64,000 nucleotides of DNA from Bdellovibrionales bacterium CG10_big_fil_rev_8_21_14_0_10_45_34 (GTDB lineage: Bacteria > Bdellovibrionota > Bdellovibrionia > Bdellovibrionales > 1-14-0-10-45-34). The translations under genes were made by a program, and so were the position numbers. The notes under the pieces were generated by a model. It did no database searches, had not been told where the DNA came from, and saw nothing but the letters and a program-made list of their open reading frames with translations. Shown piece by piece: positions 1-8,834 of this stretch; the first letter of the stretch is position 1; every line of letters starts with the position of its first letter. The stretch covers positions 53,092 through 117,091 of the forward strand of contig PEZS01000016.1 of NCBI GenBank assembly GCA_002778785.1. The letters run 5' to 3'.

Positions 1-2
1 AG

Positions 3-1394
3 CCGCTTAGAGATTTGTTTGGCGCCATATTTTTTATTTCAATTGGCCTTCTCATCGCGCCGGAAACTTTGATTGCAAATCCGCAATGGGTTATTGCATT
101 AACTTTGACAACTCTGGCTTGTAAGTTTCTGTTTGCTTCTTCTATGGCAACAATCACCGGCGGAACGTTGAGCGACTCTGCAAAAATAGGTTTTTCTTTA
201 AGTCAGATTGGGGAGTTTTCATTTATTATTGCAGGCCTAGGCTTGCATTTAGGAGCTATCGATAAAACGATGGCTTCTATCATCGTCATGGTTTCATTTA
301 TATCTTCATTGATCGCGCCCAATCTTTTGAAGCACTCAGACTCTGTACTGAAATGGGCCTCTTCAGGGCTTCCGAACTCTTGGCTTGTTGCAGTAGATAA
401 CTACCGCTTTGATTTGCTTCGCTTTTCGCTGGCGGCAGAGCTCAAACGAGTAGCCATAAAGTTCTTGCCCCGATGGATACTGAATGCCTCTGTCGTTATT
501 GCCATTTTCTGGTTCTTCAAAAACCTCGATAACTGGGCTCCAAGCTGGCAGCATTTGTCGATACTCAAAAATAAAGGCGCACTCGTAGTAGGCGCCGCGA
601 TTGTTTCTTTGCCGTTTTTGTGGGCTATGATGTTTTACCGTAGAAAAGACAAGACTCTACCAACAAACACACGCCTATTCTCTTTCGACCTTGTTAGGTT
701 GGTTTATCGACTCATAACTCTTATTTTTCTCCTCGTTGTAAGTTACTATTTTTTCGAAGCAGAAGAACTCACGATCGTTACACTTGTGCTTGTTGGCTCG
801 AGCCTCTTTTTGTTGTATTCACCTTTAGAATCAGCGTACCACAGGGTCGAGGGAATGTGGTTCGCCTCGCGCTCCCAAAACCTCGCCTTCAATCAAATAC
901 GTCCTTGGAAAGCTGAAATCGAAGACATAAAGGTCGAAGCGAACTCCAACATTTCTGGTAAAACACTTTTAGAGTTAAGCTTGAGGAGCCACTTAGGCAT
1001 CACGCTTTTGAGAATTCAAAGAGGGCATATTGAAATCCTCTCACCGTCGAGCAATGAAAGGATATTTCCTTTCGACATTCTCTCTGTGCTTGGCTCAAAT
1101 GACCAGATTGAGAAATTCCGCGAAATGTGCTTAACATCAGAAAGACTCCGAGATTTGCCAGTTCCTGAGCCACTGCAGCTCACGCGATTTATCGTTGGCG
1201 AAGAGTCGCCGCTAGGTAACAAGCTGCTCAAAGAGCTGGTTATTTTTAAAGATTTGAATTTGCTCGTTGTCGGGATCGAAAGAAAAGACAGAAGAATTTT
1301 GAATCCCATTGCTGACACCCAAGTCTTAGTTGGTGATGGGCTGTGGCTTGCCGGTAAGTTCGAGAACCTCAAAAAACTCGAAGGCGAGCGCTAA
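3..1394 (+). CDS. CPA2-family cation/proton antiporter with two RCK_C (TrkA-C) domains, 5' truncated
   Basis: The C-terminal part of a KefB/CPA2-type monovalent cation:H+ antiporter of the inner membrane. The reading frame is open back to the window edge, and the first codons read PLRDLFGAIFFISIGLL, a conserved transmembrane segment of the family, so the true start lies upstream. Several further membrane segments follow to about residue 280 of the visible part. The soluble tail carries two TrkA-C-like domains (around ISGKTLLELSLRSHLGITLLR and SPLGNKLLKEL), which bind regulatory ligands in related transporters. The transported ion (K+ or Na+) cannot be told from what is visible. A small hairpin (GCTCGC-ATTA-GCGAGC, 1412-1427) follows the stop but has no T-run. 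Family assignment is firm, substrate unknown. Confidence 0.88.
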   Translation, partial: PLRDLFGAIFFISIGLLIAPETLIANPQWVIALTLTTLACKFLFASSMATITGGTLSDSAKIGFSLSQIGEFSFIIAGLGLHLGAIDKTMASIIVMVSFISSLIAPNLLKHSDSVLKWASSGLPNSWLVAVDNYRFDLLRFSLAAELKRVAIKFLPRWILNASVVIAIFWFFKNLDNWAPSWQHLSILKNKGALVVGAAIVSLPFLWAMMFYRRKDKTLPTNTRLFSFDLVRLVYRLITLIFLLVVSYYFFEAEELTIVTLVLVGSSLFLLYSPLESAYHRVEGMWFASRSQNLAFNQIRPWKAEIEDIKVEANSNISGKTLLELSLRSHLGITLLRIQRGHIEILSPSSNERIFPFDILSVLGSNDQIEKFREMCLTSERLRDLPVPEPLQLTRFIVGEESPLGNKLLKELVIFKDLNLLVVGIERKDRRILNPIADTQVLVGDGLWLAGKFENLKKLEGER

Positions 1395-1509
1395 CAGCGT
1401 TTGGCAGCGGCGCTCGCATTAGCGAGCACCGCACCAATCCGAACTCGCATATGAAGGAAGGCTTATTTTTCTAAGGCATTGTTTAGCGAAATGCTGCAAG
1501 CAAATACTA

Positions 1510-2259
1510 TTATTGGCGGGAGCGGGTCATTTCGTCGAACAAGTCTACTCCGGTAAGTTTTTTGATTCCGCCGAAGAGCTTCCACAGAGCGAACATCAAA
1601 ACCGCGGTCGACGGCAGGGCGATTACCGGAAAGCTCAGCGCCGTCATCTTCGCAACCTCGGTGTTGAACTGTTCAGTTCCTGCCGGGCTTTTCACGATGG
1701 CGAAGGCTAAAGCAAAATTGAGAACTGTTGAGACACCAAAGCTAATAACAATCCAAATTAAGGAGCCCTTAACCATTTGCTGATAGTGAAGTTTTTTTTC
1801 TGCCGAATCGAGGAGCTCTTCAATTCGCGCAACCGGTATGATCTGCGGGTTCAAGAACATTGTTCTGAGAATAAAATCTTGAGCCTTTTTAGAAAAAAGC
1901 AAAGTGAGGCCGATCACAGCAGGCACAAGAGCTTCTTTCGAGGCGTACCAAAGGCCATCAAGCTCTAGCAATGCAAGTCCTCCGGTCAAAAGCACACTTA
2001 TAAGACCAAGAATCGAAATAAAGTTCCAAGTTTTCTTTTTAACGAGTTCATAAAGTCCAAAAGTAAGGGGGAACGCAATAGCCAAAAGTAATCCGTTAAT
2101 CGGGCCAAGCTTGTCTTCGGAGCTAAATTTAGAAAGTACTATCACCGGGATTACGATATTAAAAAAGAGATTCGTCCACGGGCTTTCTCTTTTGATCTTT
2201 GAGGACGACGGACTCCCTGCCGTCTTCTCAGTTGGTTCGATGTTGGAAGTTTGATCCAT
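1510..2259 (-). CDS. Multi-pass inner-membrane protein (VC0807/septation-protein-like)
   Basis: A 249-residue integral membrane protein with a polar N-terminus of about 28 residues and five or six hydrophobic segments (roughly residues 29-45, 55-70, 80-98, 108-125, 163-187 and 205-230). The pattern of membrane segments, with the motif LFSKKAQDFILR near residue 125, recalls the VC0807 family and the intracellular-septation-protein-like proteins. No enzymatic motif is visible, so no function is proposed. It converges with the antiporter gene and is divergent from the metalloprotease gene at 2418. The ATG start lacks a strong ribosome binding site. Confidence 0.7.
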   Translation of the reverse strand: MDQTSNIEPTEKTAGSPSSSKIKRESPWTNLFFNIVIPVIVLSKFSSEDKLGPINGLLLAIAFPLTFGLYELVKKKTWNFISILGLISVLLTGGLALLELDGLWYASKEALVPAVIGLTLLFSKKAQDFILRTMFLNPQIIPVARIEELLDSAEKKLHYQQMVKGSLIWIVISFGVSTVLNFALAFAIVKSPAGTEQFNTEVAKMTALSFPVIALPSTAVLMFALWKLFGGIKKLTGVDLFDEMTRSRQ

Positions 2260-2417
2260 AGTCGTGAGAATCGCTAAGTAGCCCTACGAAGGCAATCAGT
2301 TTTTACTTGGCCTTAGTCTAGTTCCGCTTTGAAACCCCCTATCTAAGTCTAGAGCGCAATCAATAGTTAATGACGACAGTTCGCCGTCGTCAAAAACTTG
2401 TCAAATGAGGGGGAACC

Positions 2418-3290
2418 ATGAATAAAAATCTAATCAAATCTTGTCTTTTAGTGATGGGGGCGTCGCTAATAGTTGGGGCCAGTGAACATCAGCATCAACT
2501 TTGCAATGGCATCGTCGAGGAGAACAACGAGTGGATCGGTATACATGCCAAAGACCAATCCGGAATCACAGAAGAGCAGTTCAATCAGGCGATTGATGAG
2601 GCCGAAAAAATATACGCTTCGATTATCACTGAGAAGGGTGGAAATCTTAAGGTTAACCGCCTTTGGGAAAACGGGACCGTAAACGCCTCGGCTCAGCGCC
2701 AAGGTAAAAATTGGGTAGTTAACATGTACGGCGGTTTAGCTCGTCATGAAACCATTACGTTGGACGGATTTAGACTTGTTATCTGTCACGAAATCGGACA
2801 CCACATTGGTGGAACTCCTCAAAAGAAAAGCTTCTTCAGCATATGGGCCTCAAACGAAGGCCAGGCAGATTACTTCTCTACCTTAAAGTGTCTCAGAAGA
2901 ATGTTTGACGGCGCTGACAATGCATCAGTATTGGCCTCTATGGAAGTTGATCCCACAGTCCAACAACAATGCACAGCCAGACACAACGGAAAATCGAGCC
3001 AAGAGATCTGCATGAGAGGTGCAATGGCAGGAATGTCTGTCTCAAATCTTTTTCAGGCACTTAGAAACGAAGAGAGAAAGCCAGCCTTTGCTGAGCCCGA
3101 CACGGCAGTGGTAGATGCGACAAACGATAACCACCCAGCAACTCAATGCCGACTTGACACTTATTTCGGCGGCGCTACGTGCGATGCTAGCGTTAATGAC
3201 GACGTCTCTAATACAGATGTTCAGGCGGGAACTTGCGAGAGAGCCAACTACGATTTGGGTGCACGTCCACGCTGCTGGTTTAAATTCTAG
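2418..3290 (+). CDS. Secreted zinc metalloprotease with HEIGHHIGG motif
   Basis: A 290-residue exported protein. The N-terminus is a signal peptide (MNKNLIKSCLLVMGASLIVG, likely signal peptidase I cleavage after VGA). The core holds HEIGHHIGG at about residues 125-133 (HExxH zinc site with catalytic Glu), followed by NEGQADYF about 20 residues later. The Glu there would be the third zinc ligand in the style of gluzincins, which have ExxxD helices. Eight or more Cys residues outside the signal suggest disulfides. The start has a good ribosome binding site (GAGGGGGAACC). It stands alone with its own terminator. The substrate is unknown; in a predatory bacterium it could act on prey proteins, which is inference. 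Confidence 0.78.
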   Translation: MNKNLIKSCLLVMGASLIVGASEHQHQLCNGIVEENNEWIGIHAKDQSGITEEQFNQAIDEAEKIYASIITEKGGNLKVNRLWENGTVNASAQRQGKNWVVNMYGGLARHETITLDGFRLVICHEIGHHIGGTPQKKSFFSIWASNEGQADYFSTLKCLRRMFDGADNASVLASMEVDPTVQQQCTARHNGKSSQEICMRGAMAGMSVSNLFQALRNEERKPAFAEPDTAVVDATNDNHPATQCRLDTYFGGATCDASVNDDVSNTDVQAGTCERANYDLGARPRCWFKF

Positions 3291-3385
3291 GTAGCTTAGT
3301 TTTTTTGTAGGTGCCTATTTCTTTTCAGGAAACTAGGTACTCACTCCCTTTTTAGGGAACTACACTTGAACCTGTTGATACGAGG

Positions 3386-3420
3386 AAAGTCCGGTGAGAA
3401 ATCATCGGACTTTTTGTTTT
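3386..3420 (+). terminator. Rho-independent terminator of the metalloprotease gene
   Basis: An inverted repeat AAGTCCG/CGGACTT with a near-paired extension and AGAAAT loop is followed directly by TTTTTGTTTT. It lies about 95 bases after the metalloprotease stop codon and before the convergent endopeptidase gene. Confidence 0.8.
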
Positions 3421-3492
3421 GGAGTCATCTCGGTTTTTTTCATTGAGTTCCCATACCAAAAAGACACTCATAAAATGGTTGTAGAAAGCTGT

Positions 3493-5724
3493 TCAACTCG
3501 CTTCAGCGGCAAGACACTTGGCCGTTTTAGGAAGAGTGATGAGCGAGGGAACACAGCTGGGCCCCGGACAATGAAATCTTAAGTGGGTATGGTTAGAGTG
3601 ACCTTTGTAGGCTCCCGTAACTTTTCGTAAGAACTCATTAGCCCGACCGCCGGGCCGCAATTCTTCAGGCGGGCGAGTTTTCTTTGCATACTCACAGAGA
3701 TACTGAATCTCTCTTTGGTCTTTTAGCACAGCCATAAGCTGATTACCTGAAACGGCAGAAAGGCTTTCAAAAAAGTGATACATTGCTGCAACGTCGTAAT
3801 CTAAACTGAAACCGCTCGAATTTATATAAGACGACTTGGTAGAGCCACCTCGAAAGCGATATCCACTTAAGTACTGCTCTTTAAACGTGGGCAAATAGAT
3901 GTCAATATCAAGCCCATTTTGGTGGCTCTTTACTTCATCAGAAATCTCCCCACCTGCTCGTCGCGATAAATTGCCTATCATGGCCCTTGGCAGTTTGGGA
4001 ATGATGCCTAAGCGCACCTTATTTTTTAAATCGACACAAGTTCTCTTAAGGATCTCTATAGTCGACTCAGCTCCGAATACTTTGACTCCCTTTCGGGCGT
4101 CGCCAGTTGACACATAATTGGTTTCTCTCGATACAAAGCAATCCGCCTCTGGTGGCAATACTGAGGCGTTTTGCAATTGACCATTGTGATGGTAGCGTAT
4201 GGCTTGAACCAAACCCGAAACATTCCTGAAGATATCGGCAATTGTGCTGGGCTTAACCGAGGCCGCTCTTTGCTTTTGGGTTTGGGCTTGCGTTGGGGTT
4301 TGCTTCTGGGTTTGGGTTTGGGTTTGCGTTGGGGTTTGCTTCTGGGTTTGGGTTTGTTCGGCGTTTGAACTTTGCTGGCCACCGGACACAGTCTGCAACC
4401 TCTCTGGCTTTGCTGTCTTTTCCACTTTGGGTTTGCTAGCCTCGGCCTCTTGATATGCTTGAGTTTGTCCTTCTTGAGTTTGTCCTTCTTGAGTTTGTCC
4501 AGGATTGACTACCTGTTTAGTGTGTTCAACTGACTGCTTCTCTTCGTCAGGGACGGGCAGAACAATCGGACCAAGCATTGTGGACTTCACCTCTTCGATA
4601 TGGTGATCCGTTCCATGATCGTCAGCTTCATCAACGCTATCAACTTCATCATCCTTATCTCCATCATCTGAATTATTTTGATCACTTGACGGAGTTTCCG
4701 TAGCAACCCAGCCAACATGAGTGGCTGACTTTCCGTCAACTCTGTCAGTTTTGGCTCCCGCTTGGTCATTTACTCCGGCGTCATTAGTTAATCCGGCTTC
4801 TTTGGTTACTCCGCTTGAAGAATGTTTGGCTGACTTTCCATCAACAATTGTTGATTTGGTGGCAGTTAGATCGACAGCCGATGAATCGTTAGCGACTTTT
4901 CCAGGAGAACTCATGGGCGGTTTGCCATCGACGACGACTGCTTTTGTTGATGTCAAATTGTAACGTATGCGCCTTTTGAAGGCTTGCCGTAGGGCTGTTT
5001 GGTCTTGGGTAGCAAAACCCCTTCCTGGCTCGCAGGTCGTCGAACTCTCCTGATCTTGAACTTTGCAAAAATAAAAATCAATACTGGTTGGATTACAGTT
5101 CCCCGGTTCTGGACAAAACACGATGGCTCGTAGTTTCATGGAATCAGAAATAGCCGATGCATCTTTCTGTAAGCCAGATATAGCGCGAAGGTCGAATTCC
5201 GTTAGGTGAGCACCCCACATTGGCTGCCCGTCGATACTATCTTCAGGAACAAAGCTCTGTAGTTCACCAGTAGTTTCAAAACGAAGCTCCGACCGAGCGA
5301 CGCCTTCCGTCTCTTCTTTGTATAAGCCCGATAAGTGAACCGTACTACTTGGAATATCATATTTTACCCGCACGTCCTGGAACTCAAACTCTTGAGAAAG
5401 AATCACCAGTTCATCTGCGGTTTCTTCTGATTTAGAATTGTCTTTCTTTGAAGTCATTGGCATACCCAAATCTTGCGCTGTAATTTCAAGCTTGCTCCCA
5501 CCAAAATCAAGTTCGCGGAGCACCTTTTGGGGGATCACCGTCTGAGAAAGCCGAACCTCTTTGTTCTGCGTAAACGACTCTCCTTCAACGTGTCGCTTTG
5601 TTGTTTGAGTTTGTTGGCAGGCTATTAAAAGCATGAGTAGCGACAGAGTCAAAGCACCTGGCACCTGACGGTGAAGGCGTATTTTTGAATGAGAGGAGCT
5701 ATAAGAAGTTTTGCCCATTAACAC
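3493..5724 (-). CDS. MepA-like murein endopeptidase (M74) with long lipoprotein/low-complexity N-terminal half
   Basis: A 743-residue protein whose last ~170 residues match penicillin-insensitive murein endopeptidase MepA, a zinc DD-endopeptidase that cuts peptidoglycan cross-links. Visible signatures are NLSRRAGGEISDE, SHQNGLDIDIYLP (His and Asp zinc ligands) and the late HTHLRFHCPGP (His ligand). MepA itself is about 270 residues, so about 480 residues are extra. They begin with a lipoprotein signal (LLIAC lipobox at about residue 35 after a long polar n-region). They continue with a beta-rich region, two or three VDGKSA/VDGKP-type repeats, a strongly acidic stretch (DDGDKDDEVDSVDEADD), and TQ/TQK tandem repeats at about residues 400-480. 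The linker resembles a long flexible tether from the membrane. Catalytic identity is fairly sure, the N-terminal role unknown. Confidence 0.85.
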   Translation of the reverse strand: MLMGKTSYSSSHSKIRLHRQVPGALTLSLLMLLIACQQTQTTKRHVEGESFTQNKEVRLSQTVIPQKVLRELDFGGSKLEITAQDLGMPMTSKKDNSKSEETADELVILSQEFEFQDVRVKYDIPSSTVHLSGLYKEETEGVARSELRFETTGELQSFVPEDSIDGQPMWGAHLTEFDLRAISGLQKDASAISDSMKLRAIVFCPEPGNCNPTSIDFYFCKVQDQESSTTCEPGRGFATQDQTALRQAFKRRIRYNLTSTKAVVVDGKPPMSSPGKVANDSSAVDLTATKSTIVDGKSAKHSSSGVTKEAGLTNDAGVNDQAGAKTDRVDGKSATHVGWVATETPSSDQNNSDDGDKDDEVDSVDEADDHGTDHHIEEVKSTMLGPIVLPVPDEEKQSVEHTKQVVNPGQTQEGQTQEGQTQAYQEAEASKPKVEKTAKPERLQTVSGGQQSSNAEQTQTQKQTPTQTQTQTQKQTPTQAQTQKQRAASVKPSTIADIFRNVSGLVQAIRYHHNGQLQNASVLPPEADCFVSRETNYVSTGDARKGVKVFGAESTIEILKRTCVDLKNKVRLGIIPKLPRAMIGNLSRRAGGEISDEVKSHQNGLDIDIYLPTFKEQYLSGYRFRGGSTKSSYINSSGFSLDYDVAAMYHFFESLSAVSGNQLMAVLKDQREIQYLCEYAKKTRPPEELRPGGRANEFLRKVTGAYKGHSNHTHLRFHCPGPSCVPSLITLPKTAKCLAAEAS
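4291..4356 (-). repeat. Two identical 30-bp direct repeats (period 36 bp) coding for a TQ-rich linker
   Basis: Positions 4291-4320 and 4327-4356 are identical over 30 bases and set 36 bases (12 codons) apart, so the repeat keeps frame inside the MepA-like gene. They encode Q/T/P/K-rich units. Such repeats can change number by slippage or recombination without breaking the frame. Confidence 0.85.
4459..4501 (-). repeat. 15-bp in-frame tandem repeat encoding GQTQE units
   Basis: Three copies of a 15-base unit (CTTGAGTTTGTCCTT on the plus strand) give GQTQEGQTQEGQTQA in the linker of the MepA-like lipoprotein. This is a second variable-number repeat in the same gene, also frame-neutral. Confidence 0.8.
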
Positions 5725-5824
5725 CTTGAGTAGGCAAGACGCCTGCCAAAGCCGAATCTATAGGGCATAATTTTCTCGCTGAAATATCGGGCTAACGGCT
5801 TTCTGCGCGCTGCCGCAGCTACAA

Positions 5825-5855
5825 ACCAAACAAAAAGCGTGACTGCCTAGTCACG
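5825..5855 (-). terminator. Terminator of the imuAB transcription unit
   Basis: On the minus strand CGTGACT-AGGC-AGTCACG (perfect 7-bp stem, 5838-5855) is followed by CTTTTTGTTTG. It lies about 90 bases after the imuB stop and before the endopeptidase gene, which therefore has its own promoter. Confidence 0.85.
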
Positions 5856-5942
5856 GAGATTTCTCTGCCTCTTCGCTAACAATTTTTGTTCAACAATTGT
5901 CTACTCTTTCTACAGAATAACGCCTCTTTCTGTTCCCGAGCT

Positions 5943-7433
5943 TCAATCTGCGAAACCATGAAGATAAAACTGAGCTTTGGATGTGCGGAAAATCCAAAGT
6001 CGAGCGCCCGAGCGGGCTTGAACCCAATAATAGTCCCTGCGGACTTCGTCCGACCACCAATTAGCTAAAATGCGCTCTGGCCCCCAGAAACTTTCTACTT
6101 CAAACTTTCGGCGGCTTGTGTCTTCGCAAAAGAAAACTCCCTGATGAAACCTTAACAAGACGGGCTTTGCCAAAAGCACTGTAGGTCTTTCACTCCAGTT
6201 TCCACCAGCCAAAGAGTCGTCCCTCAAATCGCGTGATTCTGACAGCTTAGAGACTGTCTCCATCTTTAAAACATCTAAGCTTGGACGCCAAGAGTCTTCG
6301 GGTAAAATTCCTTGATGAAACTTCCAACCGTAGACACTTTGCTTACCCTCACTTTGAACAAGTCGTGTTAAAAATTTTATTCGATCTTCTTTAACTCTTT
6401 CTGCTGCATTAAAAAAATGCGTCTGACTAAAGTAACTGACGGCAGACTTCAGCACTTTCACTGTCATATCTGTTACTGGCGATGAAAGGGATTCTATTTC
6501 TAGATCTTTCCTCAGACGGTCTTTAAAAAGCGTCAGAAAAAACTGAGGATCCTTTTGTGGTGACGGTAGGTCAAATTTCCACTCACGGTTTGACTCTGCT
6601 GTTGTCGAATAACTTTCTAGCCCTACAGAAAATTCCAGTTGCAAGATCGCAAGACCTCTCGCCTCAAGACGCAAACAAAGTCTTTTGAGTAACGACTGTA
6701 ACGGAAACAAAATCCAATCTAACCCATGATCCGAAAAAGAAAGATCTAAGTGATGAAAACTCACTCGCTCTTCAAATGTTTCCGGCAAACGAAACAGGGG
6801 CCACGGCTTCTGATATCCACTCTTAAGAACATCCAGCCATTCAAGAGCTTCTTTACCTAGTAGAGCCAGCCCTCTCATCTTTGCGAAATCCAGAAAATCC
6901 GAAAAATTGTACACCCCCATATCGCGAAGGAGCTTTAGCCTTCTTAGGTCTTCTGAGCGAAGCTTGTTTGTCTGCCCAAATAGATTTCCAGCCGCCGGCA
7001 AAGTCTCTATGGAGATTTCAGATAATGGCGTATTGTGATCGCTATTAGTAACACATCTCAGGTAAGCCCAAAAAGCATCTTTACCAAAGCCCACTTGTAG
7101 ACGACACCCAAACGCATCCAAAACTTTATCGAAAAACAATTGCAGTTCGTTTTGCTTTAAAATGGGCCATGACTTGGCCATATGAATCCAAATGCAATGG
7201 CTACGACTCAGGAGCTCTGTGTCGTTCTCATCGCCGATTTCTTTTTGTTGAAATAGAGCTACTTCGGGCGAGAGCTGCACAAATGTTTCCGCCAGATTTT
7301 CGCGCCAGCTTTTATCAAAAACACTTTCTGGCTCAGACTTGTAATGCTCTTTATGAAAAAGAAGACAAAGAACGCTCCTCTGCTCCACAGGAACTGTCAA
7401 AAGTCGATCTATATTAAACTTTGGAGTTTTCAC
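5943..7433 (-). CDS. imuB: ImuB-like Y-family polymerase homologue (mutasome subunit)
   Basis: A 496-residue protein assigned to ImuB, the catalytically inactive Y-family polymerase relative that bridges ImuA, the beta clamp and DnaE2 in SOS mutagenesis. The clearest match is the C-terminus: RPTVLLAKPVLL at about 415-426, then GPERILANWW, EVRRDYYWVQ, SGARLWIFR and a final FYLHGFAD, the usual ImuB end. The polymerase-like N-terminal part is weakly conserved, and no acidic catalytic pair of active Y polymerases is evident. The start is GTG. It lies 62 bases after imuA and ends in a clear terminator. No dnaE2 follows, unlike the common imuA-imuB-dnaE2 cassette. Confidence 0.83.
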   Translation of the reverse strand: MKTPKFNIDRLLTVPVEQRSVLCLLFHKEHYKSEPESVFDKSWRENLAETFVQLSPEVALFQQKEIGDENDTELLSRSHCIWIHMAKSWPILKQNELQLFFDKVLDAFGCRLQVGFGKDAFWAYLRCVTNSDHNTPLSEISIETLPAAGNLFGQTNKLRSEDLRRLKLLRDMGVYNFSDFLDFAKMRGLALLGKEALEWLDVLKSGYQKPWPLFRLPETFEERVSFHHLDLSFSDHGLDWILFPLQSLLKRLCLRLEARGLAILQLEFSVGLESYSTTAESNREWKFDLPSPQKDPQFFLTLFKDRLRKDLEIESLSSPVTDMTVKVLKSAVSYFSQTHFFNAAERVKEDRIKFLTRLVQSEGKQSVYGWKFHQGILPEDSWRPSLDVLKMETVSKLSESRDLRDDSLAGGNWSERPTVLLAKPVLLRFHQGVFFCEDTSRRKFEVESFWGPERILANWWSDEVRRDYYWVQARSGARLWIFRTSKAQFYLHGFAD

Positions 7434-7495
7434 TGCGAGCCAACCCTACAAGGACAATTTTCAAATTTTGGAATTCTTTCCAAAGGGAAATCTTT

Positions 7496-8005
7496 TTAAG
7501 TCGTGATCTTTTCAAATAGCCAGTGGTCATGGACCCGATCTGATTCAATTAGCAAGCAACACAAACGCCGGTGCTTCTCAGACTTAGCATGAATCTTTCT
7601 TAAAACCTTTAATGAGTATCCGTTCTGCATGAGCTTTCCAAAATCCAAAATCAATACATCAAAAAGCTCGCTCTCAATCACTTCAAAAAAAGTGGAAAAC
7701 AGAGTTTCTTCCGAAGGGTTAATAAAAAGAGCTCTCTCCTGCGAAAGACCATTTTGATAAAAACCAATCGGGTACCAACTCTGCTCCTTTTGAAACCACA
7801 CAGAAGAAAGCTGCGGATAGGCCACTAAGAAGTTTAAAATTTTTTGGGTTCTACCAGTGCCTAATTCGCCAAATAAACCCCAAATCCCCCACTGGGGAAT
7901 CCCCTTGTCATCTCCCTCGACAGTCCAAGTTTTTCGCTCTGGACGAATTGTCTTTTGCAGTTCTTCTTTTAAAATTAATAAATTTTCTGAAAGCATAAAA
8001 TTCAA
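7496..8005 (-). CDS. imuA: ImuA-like RecA/SulA-related protein
   Basis: A 169-residue protein just upstream of imuB. It has a short, degenerate RecA-type P-loop (GLFGELGTGRTQ at about 43-54) and a Walker-B-like strand FDVLILDFGKL at about 115-125, as in ImuA (also called SulA-like) proteins. It is shorter than the usual ~230 residues and lacks the common C-terminal tail, so it may be a reduced form. It would work with ImuB in DNA-damage translesion synthesis. Two ATG codons lie close together (first and fourth codon). The assignment leans partly on the neighbouring lexA and imuB. Confidence 0.72.
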   Translation of the reverse strand: MNFMLSENLLILKEELQKTIRPERKTWTVEGDDKGIPQWGIWGLFGELGTGRTQKILNFLVAYPQLSSVWFQKEQSWYPIGFYQNGLSQERALFINPSEETLFSTFFEVIESELFDVLILDFGKLMQNGYSLKVLRKIHAKSEKHRRLCCLLIESDRVHDHWLFEKITT

Positions 8006-8040
8006 CCCTGCAGCGCCACTTCAATTTAATGTGCTAACTA

Positions 8041-8079
8041 ACAAGCAAACGAACGAACAATCTAGCTAGCTAGCTAACT
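8041..8079. repeat. GAAC/CTAG short tandem repeats in the imuA leader
   Basis: Upstream of imuA (start 8005) the sequence contains AACGAACGAAC and then TCTAGCTAGCTAGCTAA, four CTAG-type tetramers forming a self-complementary run, with CTAACTAAC on the other side. It falls in the 124-base lexA-imuA gap where a damage-inducible promoter would sit, so it is an operator candidate. No known LexA box was recognised. Confidence 0.5.
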
Positions 8080-8129
8080 CACGAAAACTGGTTCTCAAAG
8101 TGAACTCCAAAGTCCAGCCGGAGTCAGTG

Positions 8130-8822
8130 CTATGAGTAGGAACGTATCAAGCCAACAAGAACGCCCTGTATTTGGAGGCCCAAAGCTTCTTGCCCTTGAA
8201 GCCAAATAGACTTGTAATCTGCATTTGCAGGTCGCAATTCTAATTTTCCATTCTTTTTATAAAATCGCTTGATAGTGGCAGCATTTTCTAACAAAGCGAC
8301 TACAGTTTGCCCACTCTCCGCCATTTTTGTCTCTTCTAAAACAACAACATCTCCGTTAAAAATGCCATCTTCTTTCATCGAATCACCTTGAACTTTCAAG
8401 GCATAAAGGTGACGCCCTCCTCGAGACCAATTTGAAGGTACACTCACCGACTCACCAACTTCGACTGCTTCTATTGGACGGCCCGCCGCAACTCGACCAA
8501 GAAGGGGAATCTCTAAAGTCTCGCTTGAACGACGATCTGGCACAGAAGAAGCTGCCGAAGAAAAAACTTTTGGGCGAGTCTTGCCAATGCTTTTTTGCGG
8601 GGCCTTGATCTCTAAGGCCCTCTTCGCATTCCAATTTCTTTTTAAAACTCCTTCTCTTTCGAGCCGGACCAAGTAATTCTGCACAGTTCCTAAAGAGCGA
8701 AACTCAAAATGATTCGCAATTTCCCTTTGAGAAGGAGTGTATCCCTGCTTTTGTTGAAAGCTTTCGATGAACGAGAGAACTTCCAGCTGTTTAGGAGTTA
8801 AATGGGGTGATTTTTTCGCCAT
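8130..8822 (-). CDS. lexA: LexA repressor (SOS regulator, S24 autoprotease)
   Basis: A 230-residue LexA. N-terminal winged helix: LTPKQLEVLSFIESF, then YTPSQREIANHF and the recognition region SLGTVQNYLVRLE (about residues 28-57). The Ala113-Gly114 autocleavage bond lies in GRVAAGRP. Ser148 (VQGDSMKEDG) and Lys185 (ATIKRFYK) form the catalytic dyad. An extra ~20-residue linker lies before the cleavage site. LexA represses SOS genes until RecA filaments trigger self-cleavage. It sits directly upstream of imuA-imuB, its likely targets. The promoter lies only about 12-40 bases upstream and there is no good ribosome binding site, so the mRNA may be nearly leaderless. Confidence 0.95.
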   Translation of the reverse strand: MAKKSPHLTPKQLEVLSFIESFQQKQGYTPSQREIANHFEFRSLGTVQNYLVRLEREGVLKRNWNAKRALEIKAPQKSIGKTRPKVFSSAASSVPDRRSSETLEIPLLGRVAAGRPIEAVEVGESVSVPSNWSRGGRHLYALKVQGDSMKEDGIFNGDVVVLEETKMAESGQTVVALLENAATIKRFYKKNGKLELRPANADYKSIWLQGQEALGLQIQGVLVGLIRSYS

Positions 8823-8834
8823 AAATCTTGTAAA

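Noticed and set aside
4171..4453. Plus-strand open frames with Leu/Gly or Val/Cys/Trp repeats
   Set aside because: They are antisense readings of the TQ-coding repeats in the MepA-like gene.
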